This document shows positions 12,201 through 24,218 of a stretch of DNA of 64,000 nt, in pieces. A model generated the notes under the pieces. It had not been told where the DNA came from. It was given only the letters and a program-made list of their open reading frames with translations, and did no database searches. The position numbers were made by a program, and so were the translations under genes. This DNA is from Gnetum montanum (lineage: Eukaryota; Streptophyta; Gnetopsida; Gnetales; Gnetaceae): the NCBI GenBank assembly GCA_015680685.1, contig MNCI01020931.1, forward strand, positions 782,708 through 846,707. Reading direction: 5' to 3'. Within the stretch, counting starts at the first letter, position 1, and each line of letters starts with the position of its first letter.

Positions 12201-12368
12201 AGAAGCTTTGTCCTATGGATGTTTTCCTTCACATTGAAGAGAATCTTTGTGCTGTAGATGTTTCCCTTCACATTAAAGAGAAGCTTTGTCTTATGGATGT
12301 TTCCCTTTACATTGAAGAGAAGCTCTATCTTGTGGATGTTTCCATTCACATTGAAGGGAGGGTTGTGT
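12200..12368 (+). repeat. ~45-bp minisatellite, ~3.7 copies
   Basis: The unit GAAGCTTTGTCCTATGGATG + TTTCCCTTCACATTGAAGA recurs four times with small changes between 12200 and 12365. The units encode nothing convincing. The repeat lies 110 bp upstream of an exon-like block. Confidence 0.85.
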
Positions 12369-12478
12369 GTTCTATTTTTTCTACATAAACATTAAAGTTA
12401 TTTTTTGAGTGTGTTTAAACTAACTCACTTAAGACAGCATAACATTAGCAATATGACTTTTTAACCTTTGTAATGCAG

Positions 12479-12548
12479 CTCGTCCTAGATGATAAGGAGT
12501 TCCTAAGTGGAGATGCTTCAATCTACACCACGTTAGATGGATCTATAG
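12479..12548 (+). pseudogene. Exon-like block A (unknown gene)
   Basis: An acceptor-like TTTGTAATGCAG precedes it and a GTTTCAC donor-like site follows. The 70-bp block is open in one frame: LVLDDKEFLSGDASIYTTLD and three further residues. Composition is less AT-rich than the flanks. I do not recognise the protein. Its phase does not join cleanly to block B at 13596, so if both are from one gene a small indel or a wrong splice choice is involved. Probably a gene relic. Confidence 0.35.
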
Positions 12549-13595
12549 GTTTCACAAACTTGTTATATGTGTTTTTTTTCGCTTTTAGATGCTATGAATT
12601 GATGTTTTCCTTTTGTGTTCATTGAATTTAACATTGAAACTTGTTATTGTTATGTGTGTGCTATAAATTGTTTTTGAGTAGGTATAATATCCTTCAGAAT
12701 TATTTTTTATTTTGCATTCTAAGGAAAAATAATTGTAGTTATTTCATGTATAGAAAATCATTTTATTTGGTAATTGTATTGGATATACAGTTCAAGAAAG
12801 ATGGGGTTTTCAGGCACATTGCTTTAGCCTAGCAACACATCCTCATGCTTTAGAATTATTTATTGAAGTAATCATTGAATGATAAAAATAGTTGTGTTGT
12901 AAATAAATATGTTTGTTTCCATATTTTTAAATTGATTTATGACTATAGAGCATTGGCATTTTTAAAGATTATAGTTTGTTTATCTTTCAAAAAAAATTCC
13001 TAAAAGGGATCCTCCGATACATGAAAAAATCATTGGAATGTAAACTAAAAACTACACATAGGGTAGAGTAACCAATAAAGAGTATCAAGCAAACTATTAT
13101 AGAGTATCATCTATTAGAATTTGGGTGCTATTTACAAGGGGTAAGGACTTACTTAGAGGTATCATGCATGACTAGTGCTTTCATTGGCTAAATAACAAAA
13201 CATAATTGAAAAAGTATATATGGCACTACTACATTGATTGTGATGCATGATCAATGTTAGGTGTTAGCTTTTTGATTCTAACAAATATTTGTTGGTGCTA
13301 TAACTATTTTTAAGAAAATGAAAAGAAAAGAAATAAATTTAAAATGTTTCAGTTGAGTTTTTTTATTTCATTAAATGTGTTTAAGTTGGAATATCATTTC
13401 CACAAAGCCACATTAGGAACAGAACAAACTTTATATATGTAAAGGAAGAAATGACATGTTAGATTGCCAAGTATTGGCTAATTGATTCTTTCTAGGCAGT
13501 CTAATAATTCTATGTAAGTTATCTTACATTATTGTTGCTAAGATCCTTCAATCCATATTTATTATTTGCTTTTCATTTTTTTATTTTGTTTATAG

Positions 13596-13664
13596 GTGAG
13601 GATACAAAGAGACATCGAAGTGCGATTAAAAATTGTTGGTACTAGGGTTGACGCAATTGAAATT
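13596..13664 (+). pseudogene. Exon-like block B (unknown gene)
   Basis: Preceded by a long T-rich tract ending TTTTGTTTATAG and followed by GTATGTAAAT, both close to plant splice consensus. The 69-bp block (23 codons) reads VRIQRDIEVRLKIVGTRVDA then IEI, without stops. I sense a conserved cellular protein but cannot name it. The ~1.05-kb gap from block A would be its intron. No further exon is evident to 14650, where a retroelement fragment begins. Confidence 0.4.
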
Positions 13665-13679
13665 GTATGTAAATATTTT

Positions 13680-14650
13680 CTCCTTAGCACAATAATTTTA
13701 TCTAATTAAGAATTCTATATTTAGTTGCATTCGATTCCATTTTTTAAAAATCTATTTGGAAATGGAAACATATGTACAATACAACAACTTCATTGCCAGT
13801 GCTTTTGCACTATGCATGCATAAGTGTGAAGTTCTCATTATAATGTTATAAAAACAAGTCTTTAAATCCATGGAAGCTTGTGTTTTTGTTAGCATTGCAA
13901 ATGATAAATGCATATGGTCAGATTCACCCTAAGAGTAACAAAACATTATTTTCCATTGAGCATTGAAAGCAAAGATGAACTTTCTAAAATGCTTATTTGT
14001 TTATGCAAGAAGTAGGATTGTTAATTAATTTTGTTGCTAGGGTAAAATTTGTATATTTTGCAACCTAAGTAACATTGTGTCACAAACTCAAATAACATTG
14101 TTAATTAAGGAGAGCTTTAGCTCAGTATTTTTGTGATTATGTTAACAATTGTCAATATAAATAATTATGAAATTATTAAAAAAATATAATCTTAAGGAAT
14201 TATGAAATGTAATGAGGCCTTATTATTTTTGAATATCTATAGGATCTATTGGACAGCTATTACATTTTCATAACATATAAAGATAAACTCTACAAATTGA
14301 TCGATTGCCAAAGGGGTCATGAAAAATAAATTGCATTATCATAACATTATGACTTTGTTTCAAATGGGTAGTCATAGCATAAAAAAGAAACAAAGTTAAC
14401 TCATTTTCAAGAACTTGTAATATGCACAACCTACAAATGTGTTTCTTTTGTTGAAGCTAAAATCATCTTTCACTTTCTATTCTAAGATGAGAACGTAAAG
14501 TAAAGCTTACTAATAGTATTTTGATACTTGATGGGAATAGTAGTTTAGTGAGATTTTATGTCTACTTTATTAGATCTAATGTTGTGTAAATAAAAGTGCC
14601 TTTTGCTCTACATTAGTCCACATTTGATTTGAAACCTTTTGTTTGATTAG
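13680..14650. other. AT-rich low-information spacer
   Basis: No ORF, repeat family or RNA gene recognised. It could be an intron or the downstream part of the exon-like blocks, but no third exon stands out. Confidence 0.3.
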
Positions 14651-14656
14651 TTGGTC

Positions 14657-14900
14657 AATATGCTTATGATTTTTTTGCACGTACTCCTAAGAGGTATTCT
14701 ATTTTTTCAACAATTTCATCCCTTAAAATACCAACCTCAATCTTGCAAATTATCAAGAATTTCTTTAAAGAATTTGTCTTACCTTGATATATGCAAGCTA
14801 CGAGTGTATGTAATGAATTGTCATAAGGTTTTTGTTTTTAAAAGTAATAAATCACATTCACATAATAATATTAAGTAAGCTATTTGGCATCTTCAAGCTT
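14657..14900 (-). pseudogene. Tat-type Ty3 integrase N-terminal fragment
   Basis: Minus-strand reading shows ICKIEVGILRDEIVEKIEYL, which aligns with the residues just before the integrase zinc domain of the Tat element at 32460-32520 (LTCLGGEEAQEIVSEVHEG). The same block recurs at 63867-64000 with about 85% visible identity. Nothing of the catalytic core remains at this locus. Short truncated relic. Confidence 0.5.
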
Positions 14901-15059
14901 AACCCATTGAGAAGAAAACTTTTTGTATTATTTAAAAATCTTTCCAAATTTTAACATTGGGTACACATCCCCAAACAACACATCCAAAAAATACAATAGG
15001 ATAGATGATATTTTAAGAAATTTGTTTTTTTGACCTTTGATAAAGTTAATTTTTGTTGC

Positions 15060-15350
15060 TCTACGATGCTGTAAACCATGTTACATCATTGTTGACATGA
15101 TGCCTTGGGATGTGTACAATCCTATAAATACTGACACTTGGGCACATGAGAAAAAACTTCTCATTCAAAGTCCTAGGGAAACTTTTGTAGTTTGTTTTCT
15201 TAGTTAACAATAAAGTGAATGTTCGCAGTGTGATGTTTAGTAGTTGAATAGAATCTTTGTTCAAGTGAATTGTACTTGAATGCAGTTCATGATAGCAATA
15301 AAGATTGAGATTGTTGTACATCATTAAAACGTCCACTTAGTTTTATTTAT
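15060..15350 (+). mobile_element. Possible LTR R/U5 segment
   Basis: A TATAAATA box at 15123-15130 is followed by a GTTTTCTTAG stretch and an AATAAAG signal near 15290, spaced as in an LTR promoter and terminator. No partner LTR or target duplication was found, so the ends are not set. A 91-codon minus ORF here is probably chance. Confidence 0.3.
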
Positions 15351-16140
15351 TTACTTACAATAATTTTCATGTTTTCTTACCCTAATCATTTACATTTCCA
15401 AAGCACTTTATTTTACTTGTTCATTAGTAAAGTAGAATGAGTAGGATTGGTTTTCAACTACATTAATTTTGATTAGATGCTATCTTTTCAATATCCTCTT
15501 TGACTTCCATAAGAGTAACTTGGAGGGGTGCTTGTTGTACAATAGTAGTAAAATTGTCATCTTATCTTGTAAATAGCTTATTGTAAAATAAGCAAATATC
15601 TTGAAAAGAAAAATTAAATGATGAGTAAGCTTTATGGTGAAAACACTACCAAAATTTTTTAGGTTTCATTTTTAATTGTTTAAAAAAAGTATTCTTGTTT
15701 TTCCACAATAAATTTCATTATCTTGGTTCTAATCAAGGATTTATACACTTTAACTATGCTTTGTTTGTGACTCTTATTTGCATTTTTAATATTCTACCTA
15801 GCTTGCGTGCAATCCTCATCAAACTAAGTCATTTGACCATGTTATTGTTGTCAATGCACAACCTATTTCTTTTGAGGCTCATGGATCTTGGAGCTAAACT
15901 ATTTTGTGCTAAGATCTTCAATTCTTGAGCACCATATTTTTCAGTTGTTACAGGAACCTTTACAAAATCTATACTAATGGCTTAGTGTGCTAGTGTGTTC
16001 TAAAGGAGAACTAACAAAGAATTCTCTCGGATGCACATCAAGAACCATGCAAAGAGCAGTAAATGAAAAAGAGAATGCCATAAAAATCCTGATGCCTGGA
16101 TGTTTTTGGTCAATACACTTCCATGATGTACATGACTTTG
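15350..16140. other. Spacer without recognised feature
   Basis: AT-rich, no coding similarity recognised. A 77-codon + ORF at 15695 has a hydrophobic, low-complexity translation and no family signature. Confidence 0.3.
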
Positions 16141-16745
16141 TCAAATCATGCAAATGGTGTCAATGAGATTAGGAGGATGGGGGAAGAGGGTATTGACACA
16201 TTTTAAAGAAACAAAATAGTGGATATAGCCATTGGAGCCATTTGATTTATGGTTTTTATCACCACTTCTTCAAATGGCAAGTCATACATTGTTGTTGGTG
16301 TAGACTATTGCACAAATTGGACTAAAGCAGCTACAATTAGTAATTGCATTTTAGTAACTATTGCTAAATTCTTTGAGTAGTACGTGGTAAATATGTTTAG
16401 CATACGATAAATGTTAATATCTAACAATGGCATACACATCCTAAGGCTATCTCACATAAAGTTGATGCAACACTTAAGGGTAGAGCACAAGTTAACCACA
16501 CCATATCACCCCTAAGCTAATGGAAAAGCCAAAGGCACAAACTATGAGATAACCTACATACTAACACAAAGAGTTAGTAAGTATAGGAAGAACTAGAGTA
16601 CCAAACTTAGTGATGCTTTGTGAGATTGCAAATCAACCTATAAATTTCCTATCAAGTATTCTCCCTATGAGCTTATGTATGGAAAATTGCCTAAATTATT
16701 CATATGAGAGTTACACTCGATCATCATTGTAACTTAGACTTGGAC
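16140..16745 (+). pseudogene. Ty3/gypsy integrase core fragment
   Basis: The + strand reads GKSYIVVGVDYCTNWTKAAT near 16278-16337, then MLISNNGIH near 16410-16436, LMQHLRVEHKLTTPYHP near 16463-16512, and YELTYGKLPK-like residues near 16665-16700. It is related to the left-end element (both share RVEHKLTT and the following YHPxANG). The second catalytic Asp is replaced (SNNG). Several stops. The pol similarity ends abruptly at ~16742, suggesting truncation by a later event. Confidence 0.85.
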
Positions 16746-17235
16746 CTTACATGAGGATAGAAGAGGTGATTAATGAACTTGAAGGACCACCGAAAGGTGT
16801 TTTGGCAAATGCTCTGAACTCCCAAGGCGGAGGTCCACCAAAAGCTATTTTGAGTATTACTCCCAAGGAGGCAGTCCATGGAAAGACCACGGTCCTTACT
16901 CCTAAACTTTAAAAATAATACACATTTGCCATTAGGATTACTTAGAATGTCAAACGGCACCGACAAGATATCTAATTAATAGTTAATGTATTTAAACACA
17001 TCATGTGGTGATATGATGTACGTGTGAAAATTGCAAGGCAGGAATCGCCATTCATGTGATTTGCAAACCAAACGTATTTACATATCAGAACCCTCATTTG
17101 CTTGCTAATCTCTATCATAATCATTATCAGCCAGAATGAAGAATTGCACCTTTAGCTTTTAGATGCATTGTTAATTATGGTAGCACATTGCCATCGCATC
17201 AACCTCATTTCACTGTCTTGGTCACTGTATTTTCA
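16746..17235. other. Unassigned sequence left of gene-like fragments
   Basis: Contains a near-repeat of CCACC-A-AAAG at 16788-16850. Composition is less AT-rich than the neighbouring repeats. No coding assignment. Confidence 0.3.
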
Positions 17236-17447
17236 GGGAAAACGCTTTGGCGCTTTATGCAAAGTTAGGCTTCGGGATGCAACTCCAGAGGACTACATAT
17301 TTTGACACCAGAATTTTACCTTTACCAAGCTCACTGCAATATAGTTATTCATTTTGGGCTTTAGATGCAGATCTTTCATCTGTAAATTTACGTCGGTCAG
17401 CAGCTGAAATGGGTACTTATCAGTATGCACCGCAAATTACCAAATAA
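17236..17447 (+). pseudogene. Possible cellular exon with GNAT-like motif
   Basis: GTATTTTCAG just before 17238 resembles a splice acceptor. The open frame that follows reads ENALALYAKLGFGMQLQRTT, which resembles the acetyl-CoA-binding end of GNAT acetyltransferases (N-x2-A-x2-LYxKLGF). The remainder, to a stop at 17445, has no motif I know. No upstream catalytic part of the domain is visible nearby. Could be a captured or orphan exon. Confidence 0.3.
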
Positions 17448-17819
17448 ACATTGGAAAGATAAAACTCATGACTACTTGCAGGACTCTAATTATACTTCTT
17501 TGTTGGCTGTGTGCACAATCGAGATAGAAATCAAGCTGCAGACTGAAATCCAGCTACTCTATCTATCTGCATTATGCAATATTCTTGGAAGAAAGTACAT
17601 AAGAAGCATCTCCAGCATGGAAAGCAAGAAAAAACATAACAGACTAAACACGGACTTTGGATCATCCCAATCTTGATCGATCTCTTACTACTAAACCATA
17701 CCATCAACCTTGACTTTATCTACTACCTCAACTAGATTCACAGCTAAACCATTATTATTGACTAAAACCATACCCCAATGTCGATGACTCTGGACTCACA
17801 CCTCTCAGATTCCATCTAC

Positions 17820-18258
17820 TACATAACTAAGACTAGGAGTAAGACAGGGATATAGATTGTTCTTTGGACTGATCTTGGGAGAGGGAGATGGATTAATCCT
17901 GGGAGAGAGATACAGACTCATTTTCAGAAAGAGAAACATACTGATCTTCAGAGAGTGAAACGGACTGATCTTTGGATAGAGAAACAGACTGATATTCAGA
18001 CAGAGAAACAGACTGATCTTTAATTTGATCCTCAGAGAGGGAAACCAACTGCTCTTTGGTTTCATCCTCAGAGAGAGAAATCAACTAATCCTTGGACTAA
18101 TCTTCACAGAGAGATACAGACTATGTTTTTGCATCACCATTCTCCTCCTCAGTAGCAACAGCAGGTAGCTCCTCTGTCATAGTTTCATCCTTCATGGCTT
18201 CTTCTTTCACAGTTTCTTCGATAGTCTTCTCAACAGTTTCAATTTCAGTGTTAACCTG
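17820..18258 (-). pseudogene. Acidic exon with SVSLSEDQ repeats
   Basis: On the minus strand an acceptor-like GATTTTACAG precedes ~18258. The frame then reads an acidic stretch (ETVEKTIEETVKEEAMKDET) followed by about twelve copies of an 8-15-residue unit, SVSLSEDQ and variants such as SVSLSKDQ and LVSLSEDE, ending in SLSYS and a stop near 17822. Four internal stops are all TAG or TAA where neighbouring units have CAG (Gln), as expected from C-to-T change. The protein is unknown; an acidic, probably disordered tail. It may continue upstream across the LTR element inserted at 18411, where the target sequence resumes at 37084. Confidence 0.55.
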
Positions 18259-18405
18259 TAAAATCTCCAGAGAAAATGAGCTTAGTTTTTGAATTCAAAT
18301 TCTTGACAAACTTGATGATGAAACATGATCAACTAAGTTGCTGATGAAATTGAGTGAGCACACTACCTCAACAGTGGTCATGGCTGGCAACGAAATTGGG
18401 AATAC

Positions 18406-18410
18406 AGATT
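18406..18410. repeat. Target-site duplication, left copy (AGATT)
   Basis: AGATT directly precedes the TG of the 5' LTR and is repeated directly after the 3' LTR at 37084-37088. Confidence 0.9.
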
Positions 18411-20188
18411 TGAAACACCATAAAATTTCAGGACCTCCATGTGTCAGTGAGGTATGGGAATTTAGGCAAGGGCTTCGACAAGTGTAGCATCATGATCATT
18501 GGGTAATTAAGTTGTATACACCAAAGATAGACTATGCAATCTAGCAAGTTTTCTACTTCCAGGATTGGCAAGCTTGCCAAACTCACCAACTTGCCCAAAT
18601 GGATAGTTGGCCCGGCTGACAGTCTATGCCTCAGGTTGTCGATGGTGTTTAGGATGGACAAAATAGTTTGGCAAGTTTTCTAGTAGAGAAGTTTGCTACG
18701 CTACGCTATGCTGCACAGTGTAGCAAGCCTTCAAAAAATCAATCAAGTATCCGAATACAAGTTTTGGCAAGATGTTTGCACAAGGCAAAGTCAGAATTCA
18801 CCAACACAAGGTGCTACGCTATGCTACGCTACATAGCGTAGCACAGTGTAGCAAGGGCGAAACACACAAAGACTCCTCTGCTAAGTTGTTTTGGTAAAAG
18901 GAATGCATCTAACAACTTTTTGGCTTTCAAAACTGCCTTGTCTTAGTTAGCCCTTGAACCACAAGCAAAGTTTTCTTGTGAAACCCCACAATCTTGATAG
19001 AAATGCATGTTACACTGGTTGCTATGCTACGCTATGCTACATAGTGTAGCATAGTGTAGCAAAGATGCAAATCAATGAAATGCTCCAAAGATTAACCTAG
19101 TTTGTGCCAAGGCTTCCAGCAAATGTTGATTAACTTCAACACAAGTTTCCTATTTAAATCGGTGGCTATGCTATGCTACAGTACATAGCGTAGCACAACG
19201 TAGCAAGTAGCTATGCTACATTAATGTGCTAGACAGCGTAAGTGATGTAAAGTTAACAGAGGCATTAGGACATCTTCAGCTAGCTCTACAGCTTGTTAGC
19301 AATAACTAAGCTCATCGTGATCAACAACTTTGTTCCACTTCGGCATACCCCTTAGTCCATCCTCCAAAATTTATCGCTACCCTTGATCCTATTTATAAGG
19401 ATTGGGAAGACGTAGTCCTGGGATGGAGACTCCATTTCTACTCACATTGTTAGCACACTGGATTCCAGCATGTGCAGTTTCGACAACATGGTTACAGCAT
19501 AGCAAAGTTCGCAACCGGCATAGCACACCCACATGGTATGGGCATATCAACATCTTGTGGGGTCCAGAACACGTGGCATCAAGGCCTCATTTTTCTCTTG
19601 CTCTTGACCTTATAAATACCCCAGCAAACAATGCTTAAAGGGTTGGCTTTTTTGCGCAAACATTTTTAGATTGGCTTTTCTAGTTGGCATTTTTCATCTA
19701 AGGAGTTGGCATTCTTGCATTAATAAGAGCGGTTGGCTTGTTTGCTTTTGGCGTTGGCTATTGGCTTTTAAGTTTGCACTTGAGAGCATAGTTGGCATGT
19801 TTTGAGTATTATGGTTGCCTCTGAGGTTTCTATGCCTTCCAGTGTTGCACAACCAATTGTATCCATCTCAACAAAGTAAAGCTGTGATCTTGAGGTGGTG
19901 CATTTTCTCACTCCAGTTTGCTTTACATTTCTATTTATTATCGTCATATTTTGCATCATTTTCATCCCATTGCATTTAATAATCATCACATTACGTTACG
20001 AGCATCATTTCTGAAATAAACGTCTATGAAAGGTTAAGTCACACCTATTAAATCCCTGTTTGATCAACAAGACCATTTTGGGCACCCTGAATCCATTTTC
20101 TCCATTGCCCTCGTACGGATCCGGGGTTAAACTATTTCACCCAAAGACCTCTCAATGTTTCTAGCCACCAACGTTTTCTGTGGCAATA
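18411..20188 (+). repeat. 5' LTR of Tat element
   Basis: Direct repeat of 35293-37083; starts TGAAACACC and ends GGCAATA (the 3' copy ends CACAACA). It carries four clusters of GCTAC/GCTAT pentamers folding against GTAGC/ATAGC (18694-18726, 18812-18853, 19020-19060, 19163-19220). Confidence 0.93.
19611..19618 (+). promoter_or_regulatory. LTR TATA box
   Basis: TATAAATA in a GC-richer context, conserved at the matching place in the 3' LTR (36503-36510). Transcription of the element would start about 30 bp downstream. Confidence 0.7.
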
Positions 20189-20193
20189 GTTTT

Positions 20194-20213
20194 TGATGCT
20201 AGAAGGAGGGCCC
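20194..20213 (+). other. Primer-binding-site-like sequence
   Basis: TGATGCTAGAAGGAGGGCCC, six bases after the LTR end. Two other elements in the window have close matches at the same place (43283 and 48333), which indicates a shared tRNA primer; the tRNA is not identified. The first triplet TGG has become TGA here. Confidence 0.7.
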
Positions 20214-20499
20214 TTTGGTGCCTTTTCCATGTCCTATAGGTGTTCCTGCACGCTCTCTGTACCCCATTACTCATCAATGTAAATGTGACACCCTTGTGAT
20301 TGTTTATGCTTTGTGTGGTATAGGCTGGTCGCAACGACGATTCCTTTGGAACCCTGCAAGACGAAAAGCCTCTGATCACCTCTTGATCTCCATTTTTTTC
20401 TTGCTCGCAAACCATTTTCAACTATGCAAAAATGATTTCCTCAACCATTGCTATTGCTACCTCAAACCTTGAGGTTCCTTTTTTGGTTTAGGGCACCAT
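20214..20499. other. Untranslated leader of Tat element
   Basis: Region between primer site and first gag-like frame. Overlapping open frames on both strands show no known motif. Confidence 0.4.
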
Positions 20500-22800
20500 A
20501 GGTGCCAAGTGACCACCTAGCCCAGTTTAAGGGCCACGTCGATCTCTTAGGATCCAAAATCGATCACCTGAGAGCTTGGTACAGCACACTAAAATTTACA
20601 ATTTCCTCTATGCTAAGATCCAGGAAAATCTACCCTTGGATGCCCAAGAACTTAAAGACAAACATAACTTCAAGTTCCTTTACTACAATGGGAGGGAGTT
20701 TATCCCTACTCCTGGCACTTTCATTTCCCTGACACAAATGTATCAGTGGATATTAGATTAGCTGGTATGGACAAGTAGGTCTAGGGAGCAGCGAGACACA
20801 ACATCCCACTATGATGAGGCATTTCAGGATGGACAAGAGGATCTGGATTCCTAGTTTGAGGGTGGGGATCAAACTAACCTTGTGAATATCCCTCCCAGTA
20901 TGGCCTCCTGGTCAAACCTGCTCTTCACAACTACTCCTTTTATGATTACATCCACCCTGTTGCAAATCGTAGTTTCATCGACCATAGGTAGCCATGCCAT
21001 ACCCTTGGCATATCAACATGCCTATTCCTCCATCTCATTTCCAGGTACTATCCCTCCACAATCTATTTTCCAATCTATCCCTTCATTGTACAAGGCACGG
21101 ATCATGGCTACCCTGCCTTACATGCACATGGTACCTATGTCATAGTTGCATAGTCTCTGCTTCCATTCTAGCATCTACACTTGTTCCACCATTAGTAGTG
21201 GGCCCAACCCCAACCATGTGGTGGAGCCTAATCACTTCTCCCCCTGCTTCACAACCTTTCCAAATGTCACACTACGCTCACCACCAAGCATACCAGGTTC
21301 AGAAAATGGTACAACAAAGCATGGGACCATGGTCTATCCCATCGAACATGCAAACAACCTATCCTATGGCACCATCAGTGGCTGTAGCTCCAATAGCACC
21401 ACTCACTAGGTGGTGGACTACACAAGCAACACCTATCATGGGGGAAGTCCCAATGGCCCCTCCTATGACCCAAGCCATAGCCTTTGTTGCACCACAAATG
21501 ATGGTTGCCCCCGTGGCACCACAACCATCTACATCATCCCTAGGTCTGGACCAAGCATGCCAACTTATCCAGACCCTTATTGAGGAAATTAAGTGCCTAA
21601 AAGCTACCAGTTCTAACATAGTACAAGTCATGAATTTCTACCATGATGATCCCATCAGCCCGACAATCCCCATGCTCACGTTACCTCCCAGGATGCCACT
21701 CCCCCACTTTACAAAAGACAATGGGGAGAGTGACCCCAATGTGCATCTCATGACGTTTAGATTTGAGTCCCTTCTATTGCAACAATGGCCACACACCATC
21801 ATCTGCATCTTCGCTATGTCTCTAACAGGTAAAGCTTTAGACTGATACCACATGCTCCCATGCTCTTTTATCTTAACCCTAGAGGAACTTCTGACTTAGT
21901 TCGTAACTTGTTTCAAGTATAACTTGAAACCAAAGATTACATTGGATCAGTTAATGAACATTAAGCAAGATCCACTGGAATCAGTCCAAAAATTTATATA
22001 GTAGTGGAGTGCTACCTTGAATGAGATCTATGAGCCTATCACGGAGGCCCAACTGTTGGCCATCTTTAAGGGTGCAGTAAATGGCTTTATTAAGTCCAAA
22101 ATGTACTACCTAGCTCCACAAACTCTTAGTTAAGCTTTTGCCTAGACTGAGAGCATTCAAGACGAGGCTGAGGCAAGTAAAGACCTAGCCTATGTTGCAT
22201 ATAAAAACAAGTATATCAAGAAGGACAAAGAGAAAGGCAAGGCTATAATAGCCATAGTGGCCGTTGTGGCAAACAAGGCCAAGCCTAACAACAATAACAA
22301 AAAAAATGCGTCCACTACACCAACTAACCTCACACCTAACCTAGGCAATGCTGCCCAACCCTCAACATTGGCACCCGAAGCACCCACCTCACCTAAGTCC
22401 AATTTTGAGCATAAAGATCACTCTAAATACACCCCACTACCAGTCAAGCCTTCAGAACTTTTGAAGAAATTGCTAGGGGTGGGGTACATTCAACAAAAAT
22501 GGATGTCAGAGGAGACAACCAAAAGGCATCAACGGTACTATGAGCTTCTTAGGAACCCCTCTTTGGCTATGCCCAACAAGCCACTAGTTCCTAGGAATTT
22601 CAGGCTAGAGCAATTCTGTGACTACCACCAACTCTGTGGTCATGACACAGACTACTATTTGGCCCTAAAAGATGACATTTAAAGAATGATTCATTAGAAG
22701 AAGTTGGTTCTAGATGAAAGCAATCCTATGTTCCCCAAGAATCAATCTATACATGTTTACATAGACCTAGTTATGCCAATAACGCTGGCTACATCATCAA
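20500..22800 (+). pseudogene. gag of Tat element, broken
   Basis: A first piece (20576-20761, YNFLYAKIQENLPLDAQELK) is followed by a long frame from ~20882 to 22680 interrupted by stops. The middle is rich in Pro, Met and Ala (AP/MAP runs), then PHFTKDNGESDPNVHLMTFR and MSLTGKALD mark the retrotransposon gag domain (~21700-21845). YELLKKLLGVGYIQ-like residues and FCDYHQLCGHDTDYYLALKD (~22615-22675) are the Tat-type zinc knuckle, with the last Cys changed to Tyr. It would form the particle core and bind genomic RNA. Stops near 20759, 20853, 21843, 21897, 22000 and 22681. Confidence 0.8.
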
Positions 22801-23560
22801 CACCATTGGCATAGACAGTAATCTTGAACCACCTCGACAACCATTTATAGTTCACATGCCTTAGCGTAGTGCGTCGACACTAGCAATGGCAAGAAAGGCA
22901 CCACAGTAATCATTTTTCCTTAAGGTTCCTCCTCGGGCATCTGCCCCTGCACCTTCTACAATCACAACTACACCACCACCCACATTAACATCGCAGACAC
23001 CATTCATCATCAGGGGGCCAAACCACTCAACTGCCCCCATCCCCCATAAGAAAGCGCCATAGCCTTCTTGTTCAAAGAAACAGGAAGAGCATTTGACAAG
23101 TGAAATGGCTACAGAACGAACCACCCTAGGTCCTTCCAAGCCTACTCCCTTGGCCTCTGCATCTATGCCCACCTCATCACCAAAAGTTAACATCACTATG
23201 CATGCACGGTCATCACCACCTCATCTGAAAAGGTCCAACCCCAAACCTAAAATTGCCCCTCCTCGGGAAATTCTTCTTCTAGGATGAATGGAAGAAGAGA
23301 AGGGTAGTAAACAATACGAAAGTGGACATGACCTCCTAAGTGCTCTTACTCAAGTAAAACAAGCTCTAAAACAAAAAAAAATACAACGTTGAGCCTGTAT
23401 GACCTTGTAATAACTTCCACCGCACACTGTGAGGCTCTTGTTCACCTGCTAACGTCCATACTAGTTGACGAGAACATGCCATCAGAGGAGAAAGCAATCC
23501 ATTTGGTTATGCTTCCTTCTATGCATAAAGAACTGTAGCAATCCCAATTGACATTCTGTG
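22801..23560 (+). pseudogene. Proline-rich gag/pro spacer of Tat element
   Basis: Low-complexity Pro/Thr/Ser-rich coding-like sequence between the knuckle and protease. Frames open in short pieces on both strands (for example 23093-23287); no domain. Probably the decayed linker of the polyprotein. Confidence 0.45.
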
Positions 23561-23639
23561 AAGAGTCCATTAGGGAAGATTCTGAAAAAGGTCAGGTGAT
23601 AACATCACCCCTATTCATCAAAATTTAAGTCTGCCAACA

Positions 23640-24218
23640 TAAGATCTGAAGAGTACACGTTGATGACAGGGCTCTACGAACGTCATCCCATTCCCCATTG
23701 TGGACAAACTGGGTTTGGTAGACCAAATCAAACCCATGACAATGTCATATCTGAAGTCATTTAATAGTGCGTGGGTAGTGGTGAAAGGCATCATTCACAT
23801 TGACTTTGTGGCAGGGGACCAATTCCCCACAAATGCAACATTTATCGTGGTGGAAGAGATGCCTGGGTTTAACTTGATCTTGGGGAGGTCATGGTTAGCC
23901 CAACTTAGGGCTGTCTCTTCATCCATACATTAGGAAATCCATCTACCTTATGCAGGTAGGGAGGTGGTGATCCATAGTGATGAGGTAACAACCTAGGAAA
24001 TAAATAACGTAGATATAGAGTAGGGATCAAAGGTCATAACCTCTGAGAACGAGGCACCAATTTCCATCGATACTAATTTTTTGACAAATGAGCTGGCCCA
24101 GGATGCTGGCTCAGAAAATGAAACTACATGGGCCAAGTTGCCTTTTCAAGTGATAGATGATGATGTAGAAGAATACCACAATAAAGCCTCTCGTCCTTAC
24201 ATATCGCCAAACCCATGA
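23640..24218 (+). pseudogene. Aspartic protease region of Tat element
   Basis: The frame through 23700-23933 has VDKLGLVDQIKP, FIVVEEMPGFNLILGRSWLA and QLRAVSSSIH. These match the Tat protease end, where xxILGRPWL and AVxSTxH are typical. The catalytic D-S/T-G is expected just upstream; the sequence there reads VDDRA in another frame, so the site is lost. The frame runs on, with three stops, to a TGA at 24216. It would cleave Gag-Pol. Confidence 0.75.

Noticed and set aside
17805-18065. Minus ORF rich in Leu/Phe/Ser repeats overlapping the acidic exon
   Set aside because: Alternative frame of the SVSLSEDQ repeat; the acidic frame has a splice acceptor and continuous upstream coding sense.
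21359-21853. Minus-strand ORFs with Gly/Ala-rich translation
   Set aside because: Shadows of the Pro/Ala-rich gag frame on the plus strand.
22861-23196. 111-codon minus ORF, Gly/Val-rich
   Set aside because: Antisense of the proline-rich gag/pro linker, no family signature.
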